Shown here piece after piece: positions 7,871-16,400 of a stretch of DNA of 28,118 nucleotides. Source of the DNA: Pyrobaculum sp. (GTDB lineage: Archaea; Thermoproteota; Thermoprotei; Thermoproteales; Thermoproteaceae); NCBI GenBank assembly GCA_009903905.1, contig WYEI01000074.1:1-28118 (forward strand), written 5' to 3'. The translations under genes and the position numbers were made by a program. Positions within the stretch are counted from its first letter, which is position 1. The number at the start of each line of letters is the position of its first letter. Under the pieces are notes generated by a model that was not told where the DNA came from, made no database searches, and saw only the letters and a program-made list of their open reading frames with translations.

Positions 7871-7881
7871 GGTTTATATAC
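7871..7881 (-). promoter_or_regulatory. TATA box of the aIF2 gamma gene
   Basis: On the minus strand this reads GTATATAAACC, with its centre about 23 nt before the GTG at 7853. It fixes the start of the aIF2 gamma gene, because transcripts from it would not include the upstream in-frame codons. Confidence 0.7.
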
Positions 7882-7920
7882 TTTACCGCCCGCCGCGGAT
7901 AGAGAAGACATATCAATAGA

Positions 7921-7930
7921 ATATAAATAA
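7921..7930 (+). promoter_or_regulatory. TATA box of the ABC importer ATPase gene
   Basis: ATATAAATAA lies about 24 nt (centre) before the GTG at 7949, again consistent with a leaderless transcript. It is back to back with the aIF2 gamma promoter. Confidence 0.7.
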
Positions 7931-7948
7931 CGGTCTGTAGGTTTCCCC

Positions 7949-8992
7949 GTGACCGTCGTCCGGCTGGAGAAGCTACGGAAGGTCTTCGACAACAGAGTGG
8001 TCGCCGTAGACGACGTGGACCTGGTGGTAAACGACGGCGAAATAATGGCCGTCCTAGGGCCCTCGGGATGCGGCAAGACCACCCTCCTCCGCCTTGTCGC
8101 CGGGTTGGAGGACCCCTCCTCCGGCAGGATCCTCTTCGACGACCGCGACGTCACCCGGCTGCCGACGCAGGAGAGGAACACGGCGGTGGTGCCCCAGACC
8201 TGGGCCCTCTGGCCCCACATGACCGTCTTTGACAACGTGGCATACGGCCTCCGGCTGAGGAGGAAGAAGGCTAACTTAACCGAGGAGGAGATAAGGAGGA
8301 GGGTGACGGAGGTGCTGGAGCTGGTGGACCTCACAGGTCTCGAAGGGAGAAAGCCATTCCAGCTCTCCGGCGGCCAGCAACAGAGGGTTGCCCTCGCCAG
8401 GGCCCTCGTGGTGCAACCAGAGGTCCTCCTCCTGGACGAGCCGCTTGCGAACCTAGACGCCAAGCTCAGGGTGGAGCTGAGGGAGGAGGTTAGGAAAATC
8501 GCAAAGAGGCTTTCCATCACCACGATCTACGTGACGCACGACCAGGAGGAGGCCATGGCAGTCGCCGACAGAATCGCGGTCATGAACGCCGGCAGGTTGC
8601 AACAGGTGGGGAGGCCGGAGGAGATCTACCACAAGCCGGCCAACTTCTTCGTCGCCACCTTCGTGGGGCGCTCCAACGTGCTCAGGGGACGCGTCGTGGA
8701 GGCGAAAGGCGAGGCCGCCGCAGTAGACGTGGGGTTCCCCATAGCCGTGCAGACCCCCCACAGGCTGGCGCCGGGGGAGGAGGTCGACGTCGTGGTGCGG
8801 CCCGAGGACATATTCATCGGCGGAGGCGGGGTCAAGTGTGTCGTGGAAGACGTCGTCTTCCTCGGCAGGTACTACCAAACCACGCTGAGGTGCTCGGGGA
8901 AGGTACTTAAGGCCGAGGGGCCGAGACCGCCCGCCCAACCAGGCGAGGAGGTGCCCGCAGAGATCGCGAGGGCTTGGGCCTTCAAGCCATGA
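7949..8992 (+). CDS. ABC importer ATPase, PotA/FbpC/ThiQ class
   Basis: This 347-residue ATPase powers import through the fused permease encoded next. Motifs in order: Walker [10 protein letters not shown] (37-45), Q-loop Q83 in [11 protein letters not shown], signature LSGGQQQ (139-145), Walker B LLLDEP (160-165), H-loop His197 in [13 protein letters not shown]-terminal regulatory TOBE-type domain follows (about 230-345), with [12 protein letters not shown]. This layout belongs to the family serving iron(III), polyamine, thiamine, sulfate/molybdate and 2-aminoethylphosphonate importers, which I cannot separate from sequence alone. Start is the GTG downstream of the TATA box at 7921-7930. The stop overlaps the permease start as ATGA, so the two genes are translationally coupled. 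It acts at the inner face of the membrane. Confidence 0.95.
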   Translation: MTVVRLEKLRKVFDNRVVAVDDVDLVVNDGEIMAVLGPSGCGKTTLLRLVAGLEDPSSGRILFDDRDVTRLPTQERNTAVVPQTWALWPHMTVFDNVAYGLRLRRKKANLTEEEIRRRVTEVLELVDLTGLEGRKPFQLSGGQQQRVALARALVVQPEVLLLDEPLANLDAKLRVELREEVRKIAKRLSITTIYVTHDQEEAMAVADRIAVMNAGRLQQVGRPEEIYHKPANFFVATFVGRSNVLRGRVVEAKGEAAAVDVGFPIAVQTPHRLAPGEEVDVVVRPEDIFIGGGGVKCVVEDVVFLGRYYQTTLRCSGKVLKAEGPRPPAQPGEEVPAEIARAWAFKP

Positions 8993-10797
8993 GGTTCATA
9001 AGGTGGTCCACCGCGTTGGGATACGCCTTCCTCGGACTATTCCTTGTCCTGCCCCTGGTCTTCATATTCTGGCAGGTACTAGCCGGCATAGGCGAGGTCT
9101 ACACCTCAATAACAGACCCCTTCTACATCAACCCCTCCCCGGACGCCTTCGCAAACGCCGTCTTCATCAGGCCCACGGACCCGCCCACCGTCGTAATCAG
9201 GGGGCCTGACCTAGGCGTCGTGCTGAACAGCCTCTGGGTGGCCCTCACCGTGGCCGCCGTCGACGTGGCGCTGGGCTTCGTGCTGGCCTACGTCTTGGCT
9301 AAATACGTCTTCCCGGGCAGAACCCTCCTCGGCCTCCTCGCCACAATACCCCTGATAGTCATGCCGTTTGCCACGGCGTACGTCGTGAGGAAGATACTCG
9401 ACCCCCGGTGGGGCACCCTCAACTGGATCCTCCACGACGTTTTACACCTGCCGTTTAAGGTGGAGATCTCTGGCCTCTCCGCCGTGACCATAGTCCAGAG
9501 CCTCATGTACCTGCCGATAGCCTACCTCAACATCTACGCCGCCCTGACCCGCGTCGACCCGACCCTAGAGGAGGTGGCCAACAACCTAGGCGCAGACGAG
9601 AGGAAGGCGGTCAGAGACGTGGTGTTGCCCCTATCTACGCCGGGCCTCGCCGCCGCCTTCGTCCTAGTCTTCATCTTCGCCATAGACGACGTGGCGGCTC
9701 CCATAATCTTCCAAGACGACCCAGCCACCAGGAAGCTCCTATCCTACCAGATATACTCCAAGTTCCTCGACCAGCTACGGGGCCAGATAAGCCCAACCGC
9801 CGCCTTCCTCGCCCTCATACTGCTCACTATCTCAATCGCCGCCTTCCTCGCCGTGAGGAGGTACGTGGGGCTTAGGCAGTACGCCATGTTGATTAGACAG
9901 CTGAGGCCTAAGTCCTACGTCCCCGGGCCCCTCGGCGCCGTGTTGATATACGCAGTCGCCTTCCCCCTGGTCCTGGCCGCTGCAGTCCCCCTCGCGGGGG
10001 CGCTTTCGTTGGTGTTTGCAGATAGGTGGACCACAGCCCCCCTCCCCGAGGGCCTAACTTTAGAAAACGCCGTGGAGCGCCTCGCCGCAGTTTTTCAAAA
10101 CCCCCTGTACTTGCGGGGCGTGGTCAACACGGTATACTACGGCGTCGCCGCCACTCTCATAATGGTGGCGGTGGGGATGCTCATCTCCGTGGCCGCCGCC
10201 AGGTCGAGAGGCGCCGCGGCCGACGCCCTCGACGCCCTCGCCACGATGCCCATCGCTATTCCGGGGCTGGTGGTGGCCTACGCCTACTTCCTGACGGCTC
10301 TACAGCTCGCCACAGGCCTCCGCGGCGTCACCCCCGACCTAGCCGACTTACTAGATCCTCTGAGACATCCCGAGCTGTATCTCGTCGTGGGATACTCCGT
10401 GAGGAAGCTCCCCTTCGTAGTGCGTAGCATATACGCCGGGCTACAGCAGATACATCCCTCCATGGAGGAGGTAGCCATGAACCTCGGCGATGGGTACGCC
10501 GGGGTCCTTAGGAAGATTCTGGTCCCCCTGCTTAAGAACAACATCCTCAGCGGCGCCTTGATAGGCTTTGTCTACGTCACCAGCGAGGTCTCCCTCAGCA
10601 TAACCCTCGGCGTGTTGAAGGGGGTGGGTCAAGACACCGCCATGCCCATAACCGCCTTCATGAGGGAACGTTTCGAAAGCGGCCTCTACGGCGTCCAAGA
10701 CGCCGCCACCCTAGGACTCCTGCTGGTGGCGATACAAGTAGCCGCTATCACCCTGACGACGAAGGTGCTCAAGACAAGGTACGGATTCGTCCTTTGA
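8989..10797 (+). CDS. ABC importer permease, FbpB-like fusion of two permease domains
   Basis: The start is the ATG in the ATGA overlap with the ATPase gene ([14 protein letters not shown]), giving 602 residues; an upstream ATG 15 nt earlier is less likely. Two complete binding-protein-dependent permease domains lie in tandem, about 1-300 and 315-602. Each carries an EAA loop that docks on the ATPase: EEVANNLGADERKAVRDVVL (about 194-213) and EEVAMNLGDGYAGVLRKILV (about 490-510). About 12 membrane helices are expected. Such double-length permeases are typical of iron(III), thiamine and phosphonate importers of the FbpB/ThiP type. An extracellular stretch near residues 35-75 (DPFYINPSPDAFANA) is longer than usual. 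The gene converges on the binding-protein gene, only 5 nt away. Confidence 0.93.
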   Translation: MRFIRWSTALGYAFLGLFLVLPLVFIFWQVLAGIGEVYTSITDPFYINPSPDAFANAVFIRPTDPPTVVIRGPDLGVVLNSLWVALTVAAVDVALGFVLAYVLAKYVFPGRTLLGLLATIPLIVMPFATAYVVRKILDPRWGTLNWILHDVLHLPFKVEISGLSAVTIVQSLMYLPIAYLNIYAALTRVDPTLEEVANNLGADERKAVRDVVLPLSTPGLAAAFVLVFIFAIDDVAAPIIFQDDPATRKLLSYQIYSKFLDQLRGQISPTAAFLALILLTISIAAFLAVRRYVGLRQYAMLIRQLRPKSYVPGPLGAVLIYAVAFPLVLAAAVPLAGALSLVFADRWTTAPLPEGLTLENAVERLAAVFQNPLYLRGVVNTVYYGVAATLIMVAVGMLISVAAARSRGAAADALDALATMPIAIPGLVVAYAYFLTALQLATGLRGVTPDLADLLDPLRHPELYLVVGYSVRKLPFVVRSIYAGLQQIHPSMEEVAMNLGDGYAGVLRKILVPLLKNNILSGALIGFVYVTSEVSLSITLGVLKGVGQDTAMPITAFMRERFESGLYGVQDAATLGLLLVAIQVAAITLTTKVLKTRYGFVL

Positions 10798-10802
10798 AAA
10801 AA

Positions 10803-12368
10803 CTAGGGGATTTGACTAGCCACCTCTAGATACTTCTTCCGCGCCGCCTCTCTCCACGCCGCCTGTATTCTGTCGCGGAACGCCGCGTCGTTCAACTTGT
10901 CGTTGATCTTCATGGCGTATTCAAGCGTCAACTTGACAGACTGACCGGTCTCCGGGTCTGCGAACGTAACCAGCTCGCCCAACCTCTTGGCGAGGGCCTC
11001 GGCGGTAGCCTTGTCGATCCTCCCGTCGAAATATGCCCTCAGCAACTTACTCCAAGTCTGCTGGAGTACGTCGGCGTTGTCGTTGATGGCGGCTTGGAAG
11101 TAGTACATCACCACGTTCTCCACGGCGAGGGCAAGCGTGTCGTTGAAGTCGATGGTTTTCAAAGTCAACATGTAGTCGTAGATAGTCTTTAGGTCAGGCC
11201 TCTGCCGCCCCTCCGGCGTGTTGAAGGCGTTGGGGTTGGCGGGCATCCTGTTGATCTTGGGGTCGAACACAATCCTCTGACCCTCCGTAATTACCCAAGC
11301 CACAAAAGCCTCAGCGGCGTCCCGGCACTTGGTGTTCTTAACCACCGCGATTGGGTCGCCGTTGACGGAGGTGTCGGGCGGGATGACGTACTTAGTGTCC
11401 GGGTTCTGGAGCTGGGCCGTGTATCCGTAGAAGTCGATGGTCCACCCGGCGCCGATCTCGCCGGCGATCACAGCGTCTCTAACCGCCTCGCTCCCCCCGA
11501 AGATCTTGCCGTTGGCGGCAGTGAGCGTTATGACGCGCCACCCCTCCTCCCAGCCGTAGGCTTGGAGGATGATCTCCGCAATCCTAGTATTGCTAGTAGA
11601 GGCGGGGAGGTTAGCCAAGCCAGCCACGGGGATTCCCTTAATGACGCCTTTACCGTACTCAAAGGAGGCTAAGTCGGCCCATGTCTTGGGCTCGGGCAGA
11701 CCCAACTGCTTCAACACCTTGTTGTTTATAGTTACGCCGAAGCTCGACACAGCCCAAGCCACCCAATACACCTTTCCGTCGGGGCCCGTGCGCGTCATGG
11801 GCATCCCCGCTATGGTCTTGGGTATCTGGGCAAGCGCCGCCTTCACCTCCGGGCCTTCAAGCGGCAGAAGAAGCCCGTCCTTATAGAGCGAGTCAAAGAG
11901 AGTCGGCCCGCCGCCCCAAGCCACATCTACCTGCCCACTCTGGATGAGCGCCCTCCACTGCCCCGCGGCCACCGGCCTAAACACCACGTCTTTAATTCCA
12001 TACTTCTTCGCAACATCGCTTTTTAGAAACAACGACCTAGCGGCGTCAAGTATGTCTGTGGGGTGTCTGGTAACGACTGAAAGAGTGGTACAAGCCGACG
12101 GAGCAGGCGTCGTGGGGCTGGTCGTTGGGGTTGGAGTAGGTGTGGTGGTGGGTGTTGGGGTGGTTGTTGGGGTTGGTGTCGGCGTTGGGGTGGTGGTTGT
12201 GGGCGTCGGGGTTGTTTGGGTTATTGTAGGCAGAGTTGTAGCCGTCGGGGTGGTTGTGGTGGGCGTAGTTACGGTGGGCGTGGGGGGTGGGGGGAGTGTG
12301 GCGAAGTAAATCGCCACAAGCGCGATTGCAATCAGCGCAACTATTCCCAGGACTAGGCCTGTTCGCAT
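10803..12368 (-). CDS. Stalked extracellular solute-binding protein of the ABC importer
   Basis: The 521-residue protein begins with a signal-anchor helix (5-22), then a Thr/Pro stalk (about 25-91, almost only T and P), then a periplasmic-binding-protein type II domain of the iron/AEP/thiamine group, with DVAWGGGPTLFDSLYKDGLL, YWVAWAVSSFGVTINNKVL and FVAWVITEGQRIV. It would capture substrate at the cell surface and deliver it to the permease encoded convergently beside it. Stalked, membrane-anchored binding proteins are common in archaea; the stalk is probably O-glycosylated. Start is an ATG about 23 nt after a TATA box at 12386-12397. The stalk DNA contains a 111-nt segment also found, inverted, in the phosphoesterase gene at 15474-15584. 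Substrate unknown; no ligand residues could be assigned by eye. Confidence 0.92.
   Translation of the reverse strand: MRTGLVLGIVALIAIALVAIYFATLPPPPTPTVTTPTTTTPTATTLPTITQTTPTPTTTTPTPTPTPTTTPTPTTTPTPTPTTSPTTPAPSACTTLSVVTRHPTDILDAARSLFLKSDVAKKYGIKDVVFRPVAAGQWRALIQSGQVDVAWGGGPTLFDSLYKDGLLLPLEGPEVKAALAQIPKTIAGMPMTRTGPDGKVYWVAWAVSSFGVTINNKVLKQLGLPEPKTWADLASFEYGKGVIKGIPVAGLANLPASTSNTRIAEIILQAYGWEEGWRVITLTAANGKIFGGSEAVRDAVIAGEIGAGWTIDFYGYTAQLQNPDTKYVIPPDTSVNGDPIAVVKNTKCRDAAEAFVAWVITEGQRIVFDPKINRMPANPNAFNTPEGRQRPDLKTIYDYMLTLKTIDFNDTLALAVENVVMYYFQAAINDNADVLQQTWSKLLRAYFDGRIDKATAEALAKRLGELVTFADPETGQSVKLTLEYAMKINDKLNDAAFRDRIQAAWREAARKKYLEVASQIP
12112..12222 (-). repeat. 111-nt inverted repeat, arm 1 (Thr/Pro stalk of the binding protein)
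   Basis: The reverse complement of this segment matches 15474-15584 with only three mismatches in 111 positions and in the same reading frame. Low-complexity Thr/Pro coding alone would not fix third bases this closely, so a recent copying event or gene conversion is likely. Confidence 0.9.
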
Positions 12369-12385
12369 GGCTCTATCGATTCAAG

Positions 12386-12397
12386 TATTTAAAATAT
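12386..12397 (-). promoter_or_regulatory. TATA box of the binding-protein gene
   Basis: An A/T-rich box (TATTTAAAATAT on the plus strand) is centred about 23 nt before the ATG at 12368 on the minus strand. The divergent promoter of the next gene lies at 12429-12438, so the two surface proteins could share regulators bound between them. Confidence 0.6.
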
Positions 12398-12428
12398 TTG
12401 CCCGAAGGCGGAGTGCTATGCACAATAC

Positions 12429-12438
12429 ATTTAAAACC
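12429..12438 (+). promoter_or_regulatory. TATA box of the surface protein/phosphoesterase operon
   Basis: ATTTAAAACC is centred about 22 nt before the ATG at 12455, which supports a leaderless transcript for the two-gene operon that follows. Confidence 0.6.
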
Positions 12439-12454
12439 TTGAACACTCCCAATT

Positions 12455-13840
12455 ATGCGAACCGAAATAGTAACGGCTCTCCTGGCGGCGGCCCTAGCCG
12501 CCGCCCAACAACTCTACGTACCAATTCTCGTCGACGTTGCCCACGGAGAGGCCACCAAGGGCTTGGACTTCTGGGTAAACAGCACCGTAAATCCCTACGC
12601 CATATCCGACTTCGCCCAGCTACACATCTTGGTGCCCCCCGGCGAGGTGAGGGACCCCTTGCTCTTGAGACTAAACGCCACGAAAACCGCCGTATTGGTG
12701 AGGGGGGATCTCTCCACGATAGACCTCTCAAAATACAAGGTGATTATACTGGGCCAGCCGCCTAAGCCTCTGACGGAGGCTGAGCTAGCGGCGCTGAAGA
12801 AGTGGTTCGAGACAGGTGGGAAGGTGTTGTGGTGCGCCGCGGATTCGGACTACCCCGCCCAAGGCTCTGAGGAGTCCCAGGTGGCGTGCGACGACATCGC
12901 CGAGTACCTAGGCGCCCACATAAGGGTGGATTTCGTCTCTGTGGAGGACTCGCAACACAACGCGGGCGCGGGCTATAGGGTGATAGGCGTCGTCGACCCG
13001 CCGCCTCAGCTGGGCTTCCTCAGCTTCATGGCCCAGCGCGTCCTCTTCCACGGCCCCGGCGCGGTCGCGGTGGTGCTCCCCGACGGCAAGTGGGTCCCAG
13101 CCACAAGCCCCGAGGTGCAGAAGTACTACAACAACATCTACGTCGTCGTCAGGACCACCCAAAACGGCGTCATTGTCGAGCACAGGACTTCGGCCGACAA
13201 GAAGGGCAGAGACGGCAAGGCCCACACCGCGGGAGACCGCGGCGTCTTCGCCCTAATGGCCGTGGAGTTCATGCCCAGCGGAAGCGCGTTGATACTCTCC
13301 GGCGAAACCCCCTACGGCGGCTACGAACCGGGCGTGGCGCCGGTCTACTACAGAGTGCCGCTGGATGGGCCCAGGTTCTTCAGAAACCTAATGCTGTGGG
13401 CCACGGGCAACTACAGAGAGCTCACCACGATGATTCAGCAGACACAGGCTGTGAGCCAGCTCGCCGCAGATGTGCAGACTGTTAAAAACGACGTGGCTGG
13501 AGTTAAGAGCGATGTGGCGGCTCTCAAAAACAACGTCGCGGCTCTTCAGAGCGACCTAGCCGCGGTTAAGAACGGCGTCTCTCAGGTATCCGGCCAGCTG
13601 GGCACTGTATCTGGCCAGGTAAACAGCCTCAGCGGGCAGGTAGCGGATCTCAACAAGAAGATCGACCAGCAGATCAACCAGCTGACCCAGCAACTCAACG
13701 CCGCAGTTGCCGAGGCCAACAACGCCAAGACCACGGGCCTCGCCGGCACGGCTCTGGCGCTGGTCTTCGCCATAGCCGCCGCCGTCCTCGCCCTGCGCAG
13801 AGGCAAGACATCAGCCGCGGAGGGGACAAAAACACGATGA
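12455..13840 (+). CDS. Surface protein with GATase1/DUF4350-like domain, coiled coil and C-terminal anchor
   Basis: This 461-residue protein has a signal peptide (about 1-18, MRTEIVTALLAAALAAAQ) and a globular domain to about residue 320. That domain contains KYKVIILGQPPKPLTEAELA, ALKKWFETGGKVLWCAADSD and SGSALILSGETPYGGYEPGV, a pattern like the class I glutamine-amidotransferase-like fold of DUF4350/ThuA/IFT52-type proteins; I see no catalytic triad. Next comes a heptad-rich coiled coil (about 335-420, repeats of VKNDVAGVKSDVAALKNNVA type) and a final membrane helix (about 428-447) with a basic tail. The coiled coil probably holds the domain above the surface layer and oligomerises it. The stop overlaps the phosphoesterase start (ATGA), so both are made together. 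Role unknown; possibly substrate handling for the neighbouring importer. Confidence 0.8.
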   Translation: MRTEIVTALLAAALAAAQQLYVPILVDVAHGEATKGLDFWVNSTVNPYAISDFAQLHILVPPGEVRDPLLLRLNATKTAVLVRGDLSTIDLSKYKVIILGQPPKPLTEAELAALKKWFETGGKVLWCAADSDYPAQGSEESQVACDDIAEYLGAHIRVDFVSVEDSQHNAGAGYRVIGVVDPPPQLGFLSFMAQRVLFHGPGAVAVVLPDGKWVPATSPEVQKYYNNIYVVVRTTQNGVIVEHRTSADKKGRDGKAHTAGDRGVFALMAVEFMPSGSALILSGETPYGGYEPGVAPVYYRVPLDGPRFFRNLMLWATGNYRELTTMIQQTQAVSQLAADVQTVKNDVAGVKSDVAALKNNVAALQSDLAAVKNGVSQVSGQLGTVSGQVNSLSGQVADLNKKIDQQINQLTQQLNAAVAEANNAKTTGLAGTALALVFAIAAAVLALRRGKTSAAEGTKTR

Positions 13841-15753
13841 GGTCTCTTTTTTCCCTCCTCCTATCCGCCGCTTTTCTCATCGCCGCCTCTATCGTAGATC
13901 CCAGGTGGGGCACCCCCATATACGTCACGCCGGGTAGCTCCTTCAACATCACCCTCGACGCCCCCGCCGCGGTTAACAGCGTAGCGCTGGCGGCCCCCGG
14001 CGCGCCTCTAATACAGCTCAAGTTCACGACCTCCGGCAACGTAATTACGGCGAATATCCCCCCCGACACGCCGCTTGGGCTGTATGACATTGTGATAAAC
14101 GGCGGGGAGATATACGAGCCTAAGGCCGTGTGGGTGGGCAACGTCGCCGGGCCCCTCAGGATACTTCAGCTCACCGACGAACATATGGGCGTGGAGCTGG
14201 ACATGGCCTCTGTGTACCGCCTGATCCACGGGGCGCTCTACGCCAACGCCATGCCCTTCGACGTGGTGTTCTTCACAGGCGACCAGGCAGACGTCGGCGG
14301 GCAGGCCTGGCACCACCTCCTCTTCGTCCGCTACGCCTCCACCATAACAAAACCCGTGTTTGTGATACCCGGCAACCATGAACACGCGGGGGACGACCCC
14401 CTGGTCAACTACAAAAAATACCAGGGCCTCCCCTACTGGTACAGAGTGGTCGGCCCCTATCTAATCATAGGCCTAGACACTGGCTTCGACGGCTATCTCA
14501 CAAACGAACAAGTCAAGTTCTACGAGGCAGTCCTGGCGAGGCATCCGGACAAGGTGAAGATTGTGCTTATGCATCACCCGCCCTTCTACCTCCAGAACGC
14601 CTATGTGGTGGAGACCTACCGCGGTCCCCAGGACGTGGACAGACTCAACAAAGACCCAACCGGCAGGAGGCCCTACTACCTTGTCTACACCAGCTACCTA
14701 CAGAACAGGCCCGCCTTCGAGAAGTTCCTTGACCTCACTATAAGGTATAAGGTCGCCTTGGTCATGTCCGGCCACGTACACAGCGGCAACTCCACCATAG
14801 TCATAAACGGGACGTACTTCGTAACCACCAGAACCCTGGGAGGCTCCATAGACACCTCCCACGGCTTCAGGACCTACGTGGTGTTCCCCAACGGCACGGT
14901 CAAGGTAGACCCCGAGGTCTGGACCTACAAGAAATTTGCCGTGATGACGTGGGGCTCCAAGGCGGCCCAGATATACATAGACAGCGACGTGGTGTCGGGG
15001 ACCCTTGCCGTTGACCTCCCCGGCGACTACGCCGGCGTCAAGGCCCTCAACGGCACAGCCGAGCTAGTGAAGGCCGAGAAGCACCCCCTGGGCAAATACA
15101 CCCGCTACGTCCTCAAGCTCTCCGGCCAGCCCATATGGGTAGTGGTGGGCGAATACGCCCCAGCCCCCAAGATAACCGTCGAGAGGATACTGCCCAGAAG
15201 CCCCACGCCCCGCGACCTTGTGACGGTCACCCTCAGAGCCGAGGACCCCAACGTGGGCATACCATTCCTCGTTGTCAACGGGACGAGGCTCCTAGCCTCC
15301 TACCTAGAGGAGCAACCCGCCTACCTCTACAAATTCGTATACAAGGCGCCAACCACAGTACCGATACAGGCACCAGGCGGAACCCCCATCACCATACAGA
15401 TAGGACAGCCCACCACGACCCAAACCACGCCCACCCCAACCACCACCCCGACGGCCACGACTCCCTCTACAACAACCCAAACAACCCCGACGCCCACAAC
15501 CACTACCCCAACGCCGACACCAACCCCAACGACCACCCCAACACCCACCACCACACCTACTCCAACCCCAACGCCCAGCCCCACTGGCGCTGTGTCTACT
15601 TCTACACCGGCCGCCGCCACGCCGACTGTGACTAGTCCTGTGGTCACAGCGGCGCCTGCGGCCCCCTCTGGGCTACCTGTTGAGGTGGTTGCGTTGGTGG
15701 CGATTGCGGTGGTTGGGGCTGTGGTCTTGGCGCTTCTGGCTAGGAAAAAATAA
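13837..15753 (+). CDS. Secreted, stalked, membrane-anchored metallophosphoesterase
   Basis: The 638-residue product has a signal peptide (MRSLFSLLLSAAFLIAAS), an N-terminal beta domain, and a calcineurin-type phosphoesterase domain. All metal-ligand motifs are present: DxH as TDEHMG (D114, H116), GDQ (148-150), GNHEH (179-183), MHHPP (245-249) and GHVH (312-315). A second beta domain follows (to about 525), then a Thr/Pro stalk (about 528-600) and a C-terminal membrane helix (about 612-634) ending ARKK. It should hydrolyse phosphomonoesters or diesters at the cell surface with a two-metal centre. It is coupled by ATGA to the coiled-coil protein gene and lies near an importer, so it may release a phosphate-linked nutrient for uptake. 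Its stalk shares a 111-nt segment with the binding-protein gene. Confidence 0.92.
   Translation: MRSLFSLLLSAAFLIAASIVDPRWGTPIYVTPGSSFNITLDAPAAVNSVALAAPGAPLIQLKFTTSGNVITANIPPDTPLGLYDIVINGGEIYEPKAVWVGNVAGPLRILQLTDEHMGVELDMASVYRLIHGALYANAMPFDVVFFTGDQADVGGQAWHHLLFVRYASTITKPVFVIPGNHEHAGDDPLVNYKKYQGLPYWYRVVGPYLIIGLDTGFDGYLTNEQVKFYEAVLARHPDKVKIVLMHHPPFYLQNAYVVETYRGPQDVDRLNKDPTGRRPYYLVYTSYLQNRPAFEKFLDLTIRYKVALVMSGHVHSGNSTIVINGTYFVTTRTLGGSIDTSHGFRTYVVFPNGTVKVDPEVWTYKKFAVMTWGSKAAQIYIDSDVVSGTLAVDLPGDYAGVKALNGTAELVKAEKHPLGKYTRYVLKLSGQPIWVVVGEYAPAPKITVERILPRSPTPRDLVTVTLRAEDPNVGIPFLVVNGTRLLASYLEEQPAYLYKFVYKAPTTVPIQAPGGTPITIQIGQPTTTQTTPTPTTTPTATTPSTTTQTTPTPTTTTPTPTPTPTTTPTPTTTPTPTPTPSPTGAVSTSTPAAATPTVTSPVVTAAPAAPSGLPVEVVALVAIAVVGAVVLALLARKK
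15474..15584 (+). repeat. 111-nt inverted repeat, arm 2 (Thr/Pro stalk of the phosphoesterase)
   Basis: This is the partner of 12112-12222, in opposite orientation. Recombination between the arms would invert 3.3 kb and join the phosphoesterase domain to the solute-binding domain through the stalk, in frame. Confidence 0.9.
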
Positions 15754-15954
15754 CTACTTTTTTCCCAGCTCCTCCAGGGCCTTCCTCAACGCGGTGCAGA
15801 TGTCGTCAGCAGTGAACCCCTCCCTAGTCATCTGAGCCACGAAGAGGCCCAGCACCGTGGGGAGGTCTGAGAGGGGGCCGATGGCCACCGCCTCCCTCCC
15901 GCCCCCCTCGTAGACGAGCCTAACGATCGGCCCCTGCCTCTCCACCCTAAGCAT
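15754..15954 (-). CDS. Small conserved-looking protein, 66 aa, unknown function
   Basis: The protein begins MLRVERQGPIVRLVYEGGGR and ends LRKALEELGKK. It looks like a small beta-hairpin segment followed by a helix with ADDICTALRKALEEL. There is no signal peptide or metal motif. It has its own TATA box (15975-15982, minus strand, TTAAAAGG) about 24 nt before the ATG, so it is a leaderless gene. Its stop codon directly abuts the stop of the convergent phosphoesterase gene. I do not recognise a family. Confidence 0.65.
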   Translation of the reverse strand: MLRVERQGPIVRLVYEGGGREAVAIGPLSDLPTVLGLFVAQMTREGFTADDICTALRKALEELGKK

Positions 15955-15982
15955 GGGAAGGGGGTAAAAAGACCCTTTTAAG

Positions 15983-16336
15983 TTAATCCCCCGCGGGAAT
16001 CACCGGCACGGGGCGGTAACACTGCGCCACACGTGAGAAGTCGCCCGTCTCCACGAGATACACCGTGGCGTTTCCCACCCTACAAAGCTTCTCGGCCCCG
16101 GCCTTGATGGAGGTGAAGGTGCAGTAGACCCTGCCGTCTGCGTCCACCACCTTTACGTCTCTCAGGTCTACCCGGGCCGAAACCACTACCACGCCGTCGT
16201 GGCAGTAGGCGCTAAACGGCAACGGCTCCGCGGGCGGATACGTCTTCCTTGTGTCAAGGTATACATAGACGGCTAAGACGGCGATTATAATAAGCGCCAC
16301 GCCGATTAGCAACACCCCAACATGCGCCACATTCAT
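15983..16336 (-). CDS. Single-pass membrane-anchored protein with cysteines, unknown function
   Basis: The 117-residue product has one N-terminal membrane helix (about 6-28, MNVAHVGVLLIGVALIIIAV) and an extracellular domain of about 85 residues. That domain has four cysteines (in YCHDG, VYCTF, KLCRV and QCYRP), probably two disulfides, as often seen in exported Thermoproteales proteins. It has its own TATA box (16355-16365, minus strand TTTTATATATC) about 24 nt before the ATG. It ends just upstream of the 66-aa gene, whose TATA box lies inside the last codons, so the two could be read through together. No family recognised. Confidence 0.65.
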   Translation of the reverse strand: MNVAHVGVLLIGVALIIIAVLAVYVYLDTRKTYPPAEPLPFSAYCHDGVVVVSARVDLRDVKVVDADGRVYCTFTSIKAGAEKLCRVGNATVYLVETGDFSRVAQCYRPVPVIPAGD

Positions 16337-16400
16337 AAAAACAAGTGAGAGGCAGATATATAAAACCTTCCCCGGCGGAGCCCGAGGCGGCGCCTAGAGA

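Noticed and set aside
7510..8523. 337-codon minus-strand open frame across the ABC ATPase and aIF2 gamma starts
   Set aside because: Runs antisense through the ATPase and out of frame through aIF2 gamma; Ser/Arg-rich composition and it spans two real promoters.
12112..12222. Thr/Pro-coding repeats as a CRISPR or tandem satellite
   Set aside because: They are in-frame low-complexity stalk codons without regular spacers.
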